A model generated the notes under the pieces. That model ran no database searches. It saw nothing but the letters and a program-made list of their open reading frames with translations, and was not told where the DNA came from. A stretch of DNA of 64,000 bases, from the NCBI RefSeq assembly GCF_937616625.2, contig NC_065575.1, forward strand, positions 24,414,001 to 24,478,000. The letters are read 5' to 3'. Position 1 is the stretch's first letter. Each line of letters begins with the position of its first letter. The position numbers were made by a program, and so were the translations under genes. Below are positions 25,005 through 35,084 of this stretch, in pieces. The DNA is from Mercurialis annua (taxonomy: Eukaryota > Streptophyta > Magnoliopsida > Malpighiales > Euphorbiaceae).

Positions 25005-25065
25005 CGCCGAAAACATATGGGGTAATACATTCTCCCCAACCTATGAAAAACTCGACTTCGAATTT
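25005..25065 (-). repeat. Fossil PPT/LTR-start junction inside the element
   Basis: The plus strand reads GGGGTAATACATTCTCCCCA here, against GGGGTGTTACATTCTCCCCA at the true junction (24,100-24,119). The similarity extends about 20 bp on each side (GAAAACATATGGGG versus GAAAAATACGGGG, and AACTCGACTTCGAATTT versus AATTCGTCCTCGAATTT). The two junctions are 919 bp apart. It could be a remnant of an older LTR with its purine tract, left by tandem duplication or template switching in an ancestor. The 24,425-25,029 interval may then be a decayed, shortened LTR. Confidence 0.7.
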
Positions 25066-27459
25066 TTAAATCTGAAACTAACTCGTATTTTAAACGGTTA
25101 AAACACACTTATGCGCAAAATTCTGATTCTAACAACTTAGTGCCCCAACGATCACTCGATCAACATAATGTGAATAATCAACAATTATCCAATTGAGAGC
25201 CACAAATACTCTTTCACAAGTTGGCTTCCAAAACTAACTTAAATTTATATGATTGCTAACTCCACATTATCAAAGTGCAAGAACAAGCCCTAAGCTCAAC
25301 TATAGTTCTTACAATTACAAACTCGATCGCTTCATATAGGATATTGAAAACACAAGCTGATAAAATTTTGCGTTCTACAACACCTACTCACTTATCCACT
25401 TATAACGAGTTCGACACCCAAAGCAATCGATAATAATACTCCACAACAACTAAATAATATTTTGGCCAAAAAAAACAACCACTATTTGAATCATTTGGTC
25501 CAACGATTAACACCAATTTTGATAATACCATTAACTTCGTGAATTATAAACACAAAACTCTACCGTCATTCAAAAAGAATACGTAAACTTAACTCATGAT
25601 AACAGAATCTCAAGATTAGTAATAAAATCTCAATCCTAGTTATTCCTCCAATCATTCAAAAATAAAATAAGTCGTAATAATCTAAGTATCTAATAATCTA
25701 CTTACATCCTAACTATGTCTCATAAACTTAACTTCATTCTATACAAAAAGATTTTAATATTCGAACAAAACGATATCAAAACTCTCAACAATTAAAACAT
25801 CATTCTACAGTGTCGACCAACCAACTTTGTAATCAAAACTCACCAAACACAATCATCTGATTTTTTTTTCTTTCAAATCAACTGGTTCATATACCCAAAT
25901 CAAATCTATATTCTCAAAATTATTTCATCGATTGACTATAACCTCGTATACAACAAGAAATCACTACGACCAATTTACCCGACCAGATTGTTAGTTATGA
26001 TGTAACCAACCTATGAAAGTATAAAATTTTCAAATACGCAAAACATTGTATATTCAAAATTTTCCACCTCTCTTTTAAAAGACTTAGCATTTTACACCTT
26101 ATTTTTATATATCAAAATCGAAGTACCTTTACTGTTAGAAAACCATCAGTTTATATTTGTATTTTTAAATTCGCAGATTCCCCTTACTTTTAAATAAGTT
26201 TGCAATTTGTGAAACCGTTCAACTGATAAAACTTATATGATCTGTAAATTAAACTTACTAAATAATTTATCTTTTTCTCGTAATTAATTAAATTGTGAAA
26301 AAAAATCCTCCGTATTCAAAATACACATTGAAGTTTCAAAATATCCAAAATTTAAGTCGCTCTTAGGTCTTACTCTCAAACAAAAATACGATTTGGAGAA
26401 TCGTTCAACCGAAAAATTAATTATTCTTTTCGAATCAAATTTGACAAAATTGCTTTCTTTCCACACGGACGTAAAATTTAGTAATGCATATCTCTTTGTT
26501 TACAAAAACACCTTTATATCAATATACCGAAACATTTGATTAAACAACTTACTTTTAAAATTCCAGTGTAATACAAACATAAATGGAGTATAACCAAATC
26601 CCTTAATCTAACAATCCTCTAATCAAAATCGTAAATTTTCCACGAAAGTTTTCTAATCTACATATAATTATATACTGCGCTTAGCACAACTAAATTCTCG
26701 CACGCAACCTTAAAATATTCCTTCAATTTCATACTTACAATCTACCAAATCATACAATACCACCAAAACAAATCAAAACAATATCTCCACTAAAACGCAT
26801 AAGCATAAAGTAATATCCAATAAAACTCCAAATGAACTGAAACTTAATTCAGAGAAAATAACAAATCATATACATTTCTACAAAACTTACCACCGGTTCC
26901 TGCATCACACCGAATCAAGTTAATGAAAACACTAGCGTACTGAGTACACCGATTTATCATCTCGGGTCAGGATTTCCAATATCCTTTTCCAGTATAATCA
27001 GAAACCACCAACCGTTTTAAGGGGGAAAAAACAAATTTCCTACACTTCCTCGATAGTGAAACCCAAAAATTTCGACTCACAAACAAAACACCAAATCCAT
27101 CGAAACTAAAAATGAAGACAAAGACAACTGGGGTCTAAACAAAGATCTTACTCACAAATTAAGACCATGCAATAAGGTAAGTCATCCATGACCACTTGAA
27201 TTAATTCATCTCAAGTGTTACTCTAAATGAAAAGACAAAATAAAAACAATCAGAATAGTTCAACCAAACACGACATTCAGCAAAATCATCCCAACATACT
27301 TAAAAGACTAAAATTAAGACATGCTACTACAAGCTTAAATTTTCGTATCAAAATCAATTTGTAATTATATCATCTTACAAGAGTGCACTTCAAAATTCAT
27401 TTTGAAATTTAAAGTCAATCGTAAAACGTTTCAAGTCCAAGTTTGAGCCTCATGGTTTC

Positions 27460-27460
27460 T

Positions 27461-27494
<34 letters not shown>
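27460..27494. repeat. T21A14 homopolymer inverted repeat
   Basis: A run of 21 T followed directly by 14 A, then an interrupted A11 run near 27,511. It can fold back on itself and is prone to slippage. Lengths may be affected by sequencing error. Confidence 0.8.
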
Positions 27495-28564
27495 TTCATT
27501 TTCCGGGAAGAAAAAAAAAAACTCATTTACAAATTAATTGCTTTAAAAGTACCCAAGTATCTTAATTCGTAAAACCATCGAGTTAGCCGAGTCATTAGAA
27601 CTTCCAAGCTCAACTCCTAAATTTGGGTGACCCAAGTCAAACTCCAAACAAGTGTTTATAAAACGTATTCTAAATATTTGTAAATCCGGAAAATGCACTT
27701 AAAACAAAATCTCAATTTTTTTAAATAGGAAGCTCGGCGTCACCCAAATAGCAACATAAAACTCATCACTTAAGTGAGAAAACAATTAATCTATAACAAA
27801 CTTTTAAAAAACATATACTTCAGCCATAATGAGCAAATCGAGTATGAAACTAACGACACCAAAGTGTAAACAAACCACAACCTGGTAAAATTACAAAGTA
27901 ATATTAATTCTTCAAAACAATATCACCTTTTAAAATAATTTTATTACAAAAACCAATCTTTTCCAAATCATTAGTCAAAGTAAGTTTTGAACATGAGAAA
28001 AAGTATTTTACTGGCAACGTAATGAAAATCACCTTTTAGGGTATCATGCTCAGACTACTCATCCGACTTTTAAGTCAAAGCACCGAATAGACCGAAAATA
28101 ATTTTTCTTAAAGAATTACAAAACCAATACGTGGCCAGCAACGTAAAGTCACAAAACGTTATTTAAACTAGAAACAAGACCCAAGCCTAACGATTTTTTT
28201 TATAATCCATATTCTCGGCCAAAGTCAAAACTACTCACCAAATAACCATGCGTTATTAAAATCATTAAAGGCAACTAAGTCAAAAATTATCTTTCAGGTG
28301 AAATGCAACACCAACAAGATAAGGTTAACAACATTATACCCAGGTATGAATTTAAACAAAATACCAATATAAGATTTTTCCGAGAAATCAAAAGCAACAA
28401 TAATCAACCAAGTGAAACAACAACAATTTAAAATATTAGCATCAAATCAACATAATACAACTGACTCGACACAATCCTATTGGTGTAGGCAGAAGGTTTT
28501 TAAAAATCAAAAGATGACGTTTCAAAAGACAAGACTTGAATCCTAATTCCGCAGTAGTTCCTAG

Positions 28565-28640
28565 AAAAAGTTAACCACTTAACATGTCAAAAAAATTAAC
28601 CACTTAACATGTCAAAACAATTAAACATTTAACACATAAA
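28565..28640. repeat. Short tandem repeat next to the primer site
   Basis: Two good copies and one degraded copy of a 24-26 bp unit built on TTAACCACTTAACATGTCAA lie about 30-110 bp inside the internal domain. In the element's RNA this is the leader just after the primer site. The function is unknown; packaging or dimer-type elements are expected in this region, but nothing here proves it. Confidence 0.75.
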
Positions 28641-28661
28641 AGGCCTTGGTTTGAAACCAAA

Positions 28662-28673
28662 GCTCTGATACCA
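28662..28673 (-). promoter_or_regulatory. Primer binding site (initiator-Met tRNA)
   Basis: The minus strand reads TGGTATCAGAGC four bases inside the LTR end. This is the complement of the 3' end of plant initiator tRNA-Met (...GCTCTGATACCA). This primes minus-strand DNA synthesis and fixes the element's orientation. A 7-bp inverted repeat TTGGTTT-G-AAACCAA lies directly beyond it at 28,646-28,660. Confidence 0.9.
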
Positions 28674-28677
28674 AGTT

Positions 28678-31093
28678 TGTCACGACCCATTTTCATGAAT
28701 CGCGACCGGCGCTAGGGTATGGGTAATGCAGTACCGAAACCCGTAGCTAGCCTATCATTTAACACATCAATACATAAACCTGCAGAAAACCAATGCTCGG
28801 GGGCAACCGAGACTTCAGCCTAAACTAGCAGTTATAATAATCAACAGTCAATATAACATAAATAATCCGAAATCAATACATAACATGCCAGAGCAATATA
28901 ACCGGTCAGACCAATCCGACAAAATATATAATAATAACAAAGACGTCTAGTTACTACTGCGGTCTAAGAATAAAACAGTTTTACAGTTTTATTAAAATAA
29001 AAGGAACCTCCGAGGAAAAGTAAATGCGGAGATCACCAGACTCTCTCAGATCATAACCCTGGGAAAAATTGGGAAAACAACGGGGTCAGATATACTGAGA
29101 TGAGTTCATACCACTATTTACATTTATTAAGTGGAAAACCTTTAAAACGTTTAAAACATTTAATAACGATATTACAGATAATAGTTGGAACCCTAATCCA
29201 CAATTCTAAATAATAATCATAATCCAATAGGTCTGGTCCCGAGAGCTGAGCTACACCGAGTTACCACTGACCACACTTATACCAGAGTCCTGAGAGCTGA
29301 GCTACACCGAGTTACTCTACCTGGTCCCGAGAGCTATGCTCACACCGAGTTACCACATTTCCATATATACCTTACCCAGATCAATACCGGTGCGCACGCA
29401 GTCCTAATGATGCCCATTAGGTAGCATGTTCCAACTAAGAGCCATAATATAAAAACAGTTCGAAATATACGTACAGTATATATATTTAATATTAAAATAT
29501 CAATTTACTTAATAAAGCGGTAAATAGTAAATATAAACTCACTGCTTGCTATTCCACGTGAAACCAGACAAGTTATCTAACTCTGGTTTGCCTCTGAAGT
29601 ACGAACAGTCGACGAGTCTAAACAAATACAAATAGTTATTAAAAACGGACCCTAACTCTATAGAGTACTAGACACCACATAGGACTAGCACAAACAACAA
29701 GTTAAGGTAAAGTCCATCAGAGTAAACGCAATACAAAAACAATTATAACGTCAACAACAAGTCAAGTCTATTGAGTTCCTGCTTTAAACATAACCCGGAA
29801 GGGTAAAAATAAATAAAAAATATTATATCCAATTTAATACTTCCAACGTAGTGAGTCAACTGAGTCATTACATCGCTCAGTTTCTTCTCATATGTCGGGC
29901 GACCAATGTCTAACCCGACCCAACCATTTTATCAAAAATATAAACCACATAATATAATTTTTAAAACTATTAATTTTGATAAAATAGCAATCACGGTCAA
30001 AACGGAACTCAATAGCTTTAGAAGCAAGTAAAAACAAACGCTTTAAAACTTAAAACATAAATTTAAGAGTTAAAACGGAATTTAGTCAAATTGGCACGTT
30101 AAGCCAATAATTAAATTATATTATATTATAAAAATATAAATTATTATTAGATTTTAATTATCAAACAATTCAAATTAAATAAATCAAACAATTTAGGTTA
30201 GATTAATCAAATAAAATTTAAAACATAATTTAATACTGTTTTTAAAATTTGAAGGGATTAAATCTGTTTAGGAGTATTATTACTTTTGAAAGAATAAAAC
30301 AATTGCACCGTGAATTAAGAAAAGAAGGCAAACATTATTTGCGTCTTTTATGCAAAGTGAACAGATTAAGTACTAACCCTATAATAAAAAGGGAAAAATT
30401 AACCAGATTGCTAGACTAATATTTAAACAAATTATGACAAGAGAATTGTTAAAATGCGTGCCATGACAAGAATTCATTTAGCCAAAGCCATAAATCATAA
30501 AATCAAATGAACCCAACTAATTCTGCAAATCATAATCAGCCCAAGGAAATATAATCTTAATATAACTAGTGGAAAAGTTTATACCTACGGATGACAAATC
30601 GATTATGAATAGCACAGCCAAAATTTTGTCTCTTCTTCTTCTTCTTTTTTCGTATTTGTTGTTTGTTTTTACATACATAAAAATTAAGAGTCTTTTATAT
30701 ACACTTAGTTAAATTAGGGTTTTATTTAAAATAGATAAAATTCCAACTTTAGCTCTTATTTTGTTATTCTCCTCATTTTATTATTATTTTTATTATTAAT
30801 GTTATTTTTAATCTAAAAACAAATACAAGCTTACCCTTCATAATTATTTTATTAATAAAGTTATTTTTATAAAAACAAATTAATTATTTTTAAATACACA
30901 TTATTAGAATTAGAATTCCTCTAGGCATGCCCAACCCCTCTAACGCATATAGCGATTTTTTATTTCAAGGCCCAAAGTTGATCCCTTGAAAAATGACATA
31001 CCGAAAGTCACACGAGCCAAAATACGAATCCGTGAAATCAAAATAACATCAGAAAATTCATCGGAACCAATCAGAAAAATACGGGGTGTTACA
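28678..31093 (-). repeat. 5' LTR (transcriptional start side)
   Basis: Length 2,416 bp. It matches 21,695-24,110 at offset 6,983; the only mismatch I found is A at 29,879 versus G at 22,896. On the minus strand it starts TGTAACACCCCG and ends GGGTCGTGACA next to the primer site. It is very AT-rich. It contains a TATA box, a CTT/GAA microsatellite, three copies of a GAGCTGAGCTACACCGAGTT-type segment (about 29,235-29,356) and a short hairpin. Confidence 0.95.
30693..30701 (-). promoter_or_regulatory. Probable TATA box of the retrotransposon promoter
   Basis: The minus strand reads GTGTATATAAAAGAC, a strong plant TATA match, about 390 bp into the 5' LTR. A start site some 30 bp downstream (near 30,665 or lower) would give a U3 of about 430 bp and leave roughly 2 kb of R plus U5, long for an LTR. 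The GAAGAAGAAG tract near 30,630-30,646 would lie in the early transcript. The position is inferred from motif only. Confidence 0.55.
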
Positions 31094-31098
31094 CTTAT
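31094..31098. repeat. Target site duplication, right copy (CTTAT)
   Basis: Follows the last base of the right LTR. A 5-bp duplication is the usual footprint of LTR-retrotransposon integrase. Confidence 0.95.
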
Positions 31099-31328
31099 AT
31101 TGCTAAAAAGGGGAAACGTCTGAATTTCTTTGGTAACATTTGGCTTAAATCGTTAAAATGTGGAAACGTTTGGATTTGTTTCGTAACGTTTGTAAACGGT
31201 CGGCTTAAATCGCTAAAAAGGTGAAACGTTTGGTTTTGTTTGGTAACGTTTGTAAACGTTCTGCATAAATCGCTAAAAATGGGAAACTTTTGGATTTGTT
31301 TCGTAACATTTGAAACGTTTGGCTTCAA

Positions 31329-33392
31329 TCGCTAAAATGGGGAAACGTTTAGATTTGTTTCGTAATGTTTGTAAACGTTTGGCTTAAATCGCTAAAAAGA
31401 GAAAACGTTTAGATTTGTTTTGTAACGTTTGTAAACGTTTGGCTTAAACTGCTAAAAAGGTGGAACGATTGGTTTTGTTTCGTAGCGTTTGTAAACGTTT
31501 GGCTTAAATTGCTAAAACTGTGAAACATTTGTTTTTGTTCCGTAACGTTTGGCTTATATCTCTAAAAAGGTGAAACGTTTGGTTTTGTTTCATAACCTTA
31601 TGAAACGCTTGGCTTAAATCGCTAAAAAGGTGAAACGTTTGGATTTGTTTCGTAACGTTTGTAAACGTTTGGCTTAAATCGCTAAAAAGATGAAACGTTT
31701 GAATTTATTTCTAAACGTTTGTAAACATTTGGCTTAAAATCGATAAAAAAGTGAAACGTTTGGATTTTGCTCGTATCGTTTGTAAACGTTTTGCATAAAT
31801 TGCTAAAAAGGGGAAACATTTGGAATGTTTGGCATATATCCCCAAAATGGGGAAACCTTTGGATTTGTTTCGTACCCTTTGTAAACGTTTGTCTCAAATA
31901 GCTAAAAAGGTTAAACGTTTGGATTTGTTTCGTAACGTTTGGCTTAAATCGCTAAAATGGGAAAACGTTTGGATTTGTTTCGTATCGTTTATAAACGTTT
32001 GGCTTTAATCGCTAAAAAGGTGAAACGTTTAGTTTTGTTTCGTAACGTTTGTAAACGCTTGGCTTAAATAGCTAACAATGTAAAACGTTTGGATTTGTTT
32101 CGTAACCTTTTAAACGTTTGGTTTTATTTCGTAACGTTTATAAATGTTTGGCTTAAATCGCTAAAAAAGTGAAACGTTTATTTTTGTTTCGTAACGTTTG
32201 TAAATGTTTGGCTTAAATTGTTAAAAATGTGAATAGTGTGGCTTTGTTTCTAAAGTTCGTAAACGTTTGGCTTAAATTGCCAAAAAGGTGAAACGTTTGG
32301 TTTTGTTTCGTAATGTTTGTAAACGTTTGGCTTAAATCGCTAAAAAGGTGAAATGTTTGGATTTGTTTCTTAACGTTTGTAAACGTTTGGCTTAAATCGC
32401 TAAAAAGGGAAAATGTTTGGATTTGTTTCGTAACGTTATTTGGCTTAAATCGCTAAAAAGGGGAAACGTTTAGTTTTGTTTCGCAACCTTCATAATTGTT
32501 TGGCTTAAATCGTTAAAAAGGTGAAAAGTTTGGATTTGTTTCGTAACGTTTGTAAACGTTTGGCTTAAATCGCTAAAAAGGGAAAACGTTTGGATTTGTT
32601 TCGTAATGTTATTTGGCTTATATCGCTAAAAAGGGGAAACGTTTAGTTTAGTTTCGCAACATTCATAATTGTTTGGCTTAAATCGTTAAAAAGGTGAAAA
32701 GTTTGGATTTGTTTCGTAACGTTTGTAAACGTTTGGCTTAAATTGGAAAAAAAGATGACATGTTTGGATATGTTTCATAATCTTTGTAAACGTTTGGCTT
32801 AAATGGATAAAAAGGTGAAACATTTGGATTTGTTTCGTATCGTTTGTAAACGTTTGTCTTAAATCACTAAAAAGGTGAAATGTTTGGATTTGTTTCGTAA
32901 CGTTTTTAAACGTTTGGCTGAAATCGATAAAAAGGAGAAATGTTTGGATTTGTTTCGTAACGTTTGTAAACGTTTGGCTTAAATGGATAAAAAGGCGAAA
33001 CGTTTGGATTTGTTTTGTATCGTTTGTAAACATTTGTCTTAAATCGCTAAAAAGGTGAAACGTTTGGATTTGTTTCGTAACGTTTTTAAACGTTTGGCTG
33101 AAATCGATAAAAAGAAGAAATGTTTGGATTTGTTTCGTAACGTTTGTAAACAATTGGCTTATACTGCTAAAAATGGGAAACGTCTGAATTTCTTTCGTAA
33201 CATTTGGCTTAAATTGTTAAAATGTGGAAAAGTTTGGATTTGTTTCGTAACATTTGTAAACGGTCGGCTTAAATCGCTAAAAAGGTGAAACGTTTGGTTT
33301 TGTTTGGTAACGTTTGTAAACGTTCTGCATAAATCGCTAAAAATGGGAAACTTTTGGATTTGTTTCGTAACATTTGAAACGTTTGGCTTCAA
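31329..33392. repeat. 1.7-kb HOR unit, expanded to 2,064 bp
   Basis: Two internal expansions explain the extra 352 bp. A segment of about 173 bp starting near 32,400 is repeated at 32,573, and a 180-bp segment at about 32,811-32,990 is repeated at 32,991-33,170. Otherwise it carries the subtype marker GGGGAAACCTTTGG near 31,851, as do 16,793-18,499 and 40,305-42,015. Confidence 0.88.
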
Positions 33393-35084
33393 TCGCTAAA
33401 ATGGGGAAACGTTTAGATTTGTTTCGTAATGTTTGTAAACGTTTGGCTTAAATCGCTAAAAAGAGAAAACGTTTAGATTTGTTTTGTAACGTTTGTAAAC
33501 GTTTGGCTTAAACTGCTAAAAAGGTGGAACGATTGGTTTTGTTTCGTAATGTTTGTAAACGTTTGGCTTAAATCGCTAAAACTGTGAAACATTTGTTTTT
33601 GTTCCGTAACGTTTGGCTTATATCTCTAAAAAGGTGAAACGTTTGGTTTTGTTTCATAACCTTATGAAACGCTTGGCTTAAATCGCTAAAAAGGTGAAAC
33701 GTTTGGATTTGTTTCGTAACGTTTGTAAACGTTTGGCTTAAATCGCTAAAAAGATGAAACGTTTGTAAACATTTGGCTTAAAATCGATAAAAAAGTGAAA
33801 CGTTTGGATTTTGCTCGTATCGTTTGTAAACGTTTTGCATAAATTGCTAAAAAGGTGAAACATTTGGAATGTTTGGCATATATCGCCAAAATGGGGAAAC
33901 GTTTGGATTTGTTTCGTACCCTTTGTAAACGTTTGTCTCAAATAGCTAAAAAGGTTAAACGTTTGGATTTGTTTCGTAACGTTTGGCTTAAATCGCTAAA
34001 ATGGGGAAACGTTTGGATTTGTTTCGTATCGTTTATAAACGTTTGGCTTTAATCGCTAAAAAGGTGAAACGTTTAGTTTTGTTTCGTAACGTTTGTAAAC
34101 GCTTGGATTAAATAGCTAACAATGTAAAACGTTTGGATTTGTTTCGTAACGTTTTAAACGTTTGGTTTTATTTCGTAACGTTTATAAATGTTTGGCTTAA
34201 ATCGCTAAAAAAGTGAAACGTTTATTTTTGTTTCGTAACGTTTGTAAATGTTTGGCTTAAATTGTTAAAAATGTGAATAGTGTGGCTTTGTTTCGTAAAG
34301 TTCGTAAACGTTTGGCTTAAATTGCCAAAAAGGTGAAACGTTTGGATTTGTTTCGTAATGTTTGTAAACGTTTGGCTTAAATCGCTAAAAAGGTGAAATG
34401 TTTGGATTTGTTTCGTAACGTTTGTAAACGTTTGGCTTAAATCGCTAAAAAGGGAAAACGTTTGGATTTGTTTCGTAACGTTATTTGGCTTAAATCGCTA
34501 AAAAGGGGAAACGTTTAGTTTTGTTTCGCAACCTTCATAATTGTTTGGCTTAAATCGTTAAAAAGGTGAAAAGTTTGGATTTGTTTCGTAACGTTTGTAA
34601 ACGTTTGGCTTAAATTGCAAAAAAAGATGACATGTTTGGATATGTTTCATAATCTTTGTAAACGTTTGGCTTAAATGGATAAAAAGGTGAAACGTTTGGA
34701 TTTGTTTCGTATCGTTTTTAAACGTTTGTCTTAATTCGCTAAAAAGGTGAAATGTTTGGATTTGTTTCGTAACGTTTTTAAACGTTTGGCTGAAATCGAT
34801 AAAAAGGAGAAATGTTTGGATTTGTTTCGTAACGAGTGTAAACGTTTGGCTTATATTGCTAAAAATGGGAAACGTCTGAATTTCTTTCGTAACATTTGGC
34901 TTAAATTGTTAAAATGTGGAAACGTTTGGATTTGTTTCGTAACATTTGTAAACGGTCGGCTTAAATCGCTAAAAAGGTGAAACGTTTGGTTTTGTTTGGT
35001 AACGTTTGTAAACGTTCTGCATAAATCGCTAAAAATGGGAAACTTTTGGATTTGTTTCGTAATATTTGAAACGTTTGGCTTCAA
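33393..35084. repeat. 1.7-kb HOR unit (1,692 bp)
   Basis: Shorter by 20 bp because the GAATTTATTTCTAAACGTTT step is missing near 33,765. The unit at 42,016-43,707 has the same deletion. Further shared markers are CTTAATTCGC near 34,730 and AACGAGTGTAAACG near 34,832. Confidence 0.9.

Larger units (their letters stand above)
24111..28677 (-). other. Internal domain without coding capacity
   Basis: The 4,567 bp between the LTRs is AT-rich with stops in all frames. The longest frames are 86, 60 and 60 codons (24,125-24,385, 24,404-24,586 and 26,284-26,466), none with a recognisable domain. Non-coding features are homopolymers at 24,493-24,518 (A26) and 27,460-27,494 (T21 then A14), a 24-bp-like direct repeat beside the primer site, two dispersed copies of a GACTTGGGTCGCCC-like segment also present in the LTR, and a second purine-tract/LTR-start junction at 25,009-25,060. 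A long, structured, non-coding interior flanked by long LTRs fits the LARD class. Confidence 0.85.
21695..31093 (-). mobile_element. Non-autonomous LTR retrotransposon (LARD-like), minus strand
   Basis: A complete element of 9,399 bp with identical-length LTRs, TG...CA ends, a 5-bp target duplication, a tRNA primer site and a polypurine tract. The minus orientation follows from three independent signs: the primer site adjoins the 28,678 LTR, the purine tract adjoins the 24,110 LTR, and a TATATAAAA box lies in the LTR on the minus strand. In that orientation the LTR starts TGTAACACCCCG and ends GGGTCGTGACA, termini I associate with plant Ty3/Gypsy elements. Clade assignment is tentative because no polymerase is present. 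The 4,567-bp internal domain has no open frame over 86 codons and no gag, protease, RT or integrase motifs that I can see. Replication would need proteins from a related autonomous element. Confidence 0.93.
20212..31328. repeat. 1.7-kb HOR unit split by the retrotransposon
   Basis: Landmark spacing is 11,117 bp. Subtracting the 9,399-bp element and the 5-bp target duplication leaves 1,713 bp, the standard HOR length. The joined flanks read GGCTTATATTGC, exactly as at 40,067-40,079. The host array is therefore intact around the insertion. Confidence 0.93.

Noticed and set aside
26284..26466. 60-codon minus-strand open frame in the element interior
   Set aside because: Short, within AT-rich non-coding sequence, and with no recognisable motif.
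21695..31093. Plus-strand orientation of the retrotransposon
   Set aside because: The primer site complementary to initiator tRNA-Met is next to the right LTR on the minus strand and the purine tract is next to the left LTR, so transcription runs leftwards.
21695..31093. Integrated virus or pararetrovirus
   Set aside because: Flanking LTRs, a 5-bp target duplication and no viral reading frame. It fits a non-autonomous LTR retrotransposon.
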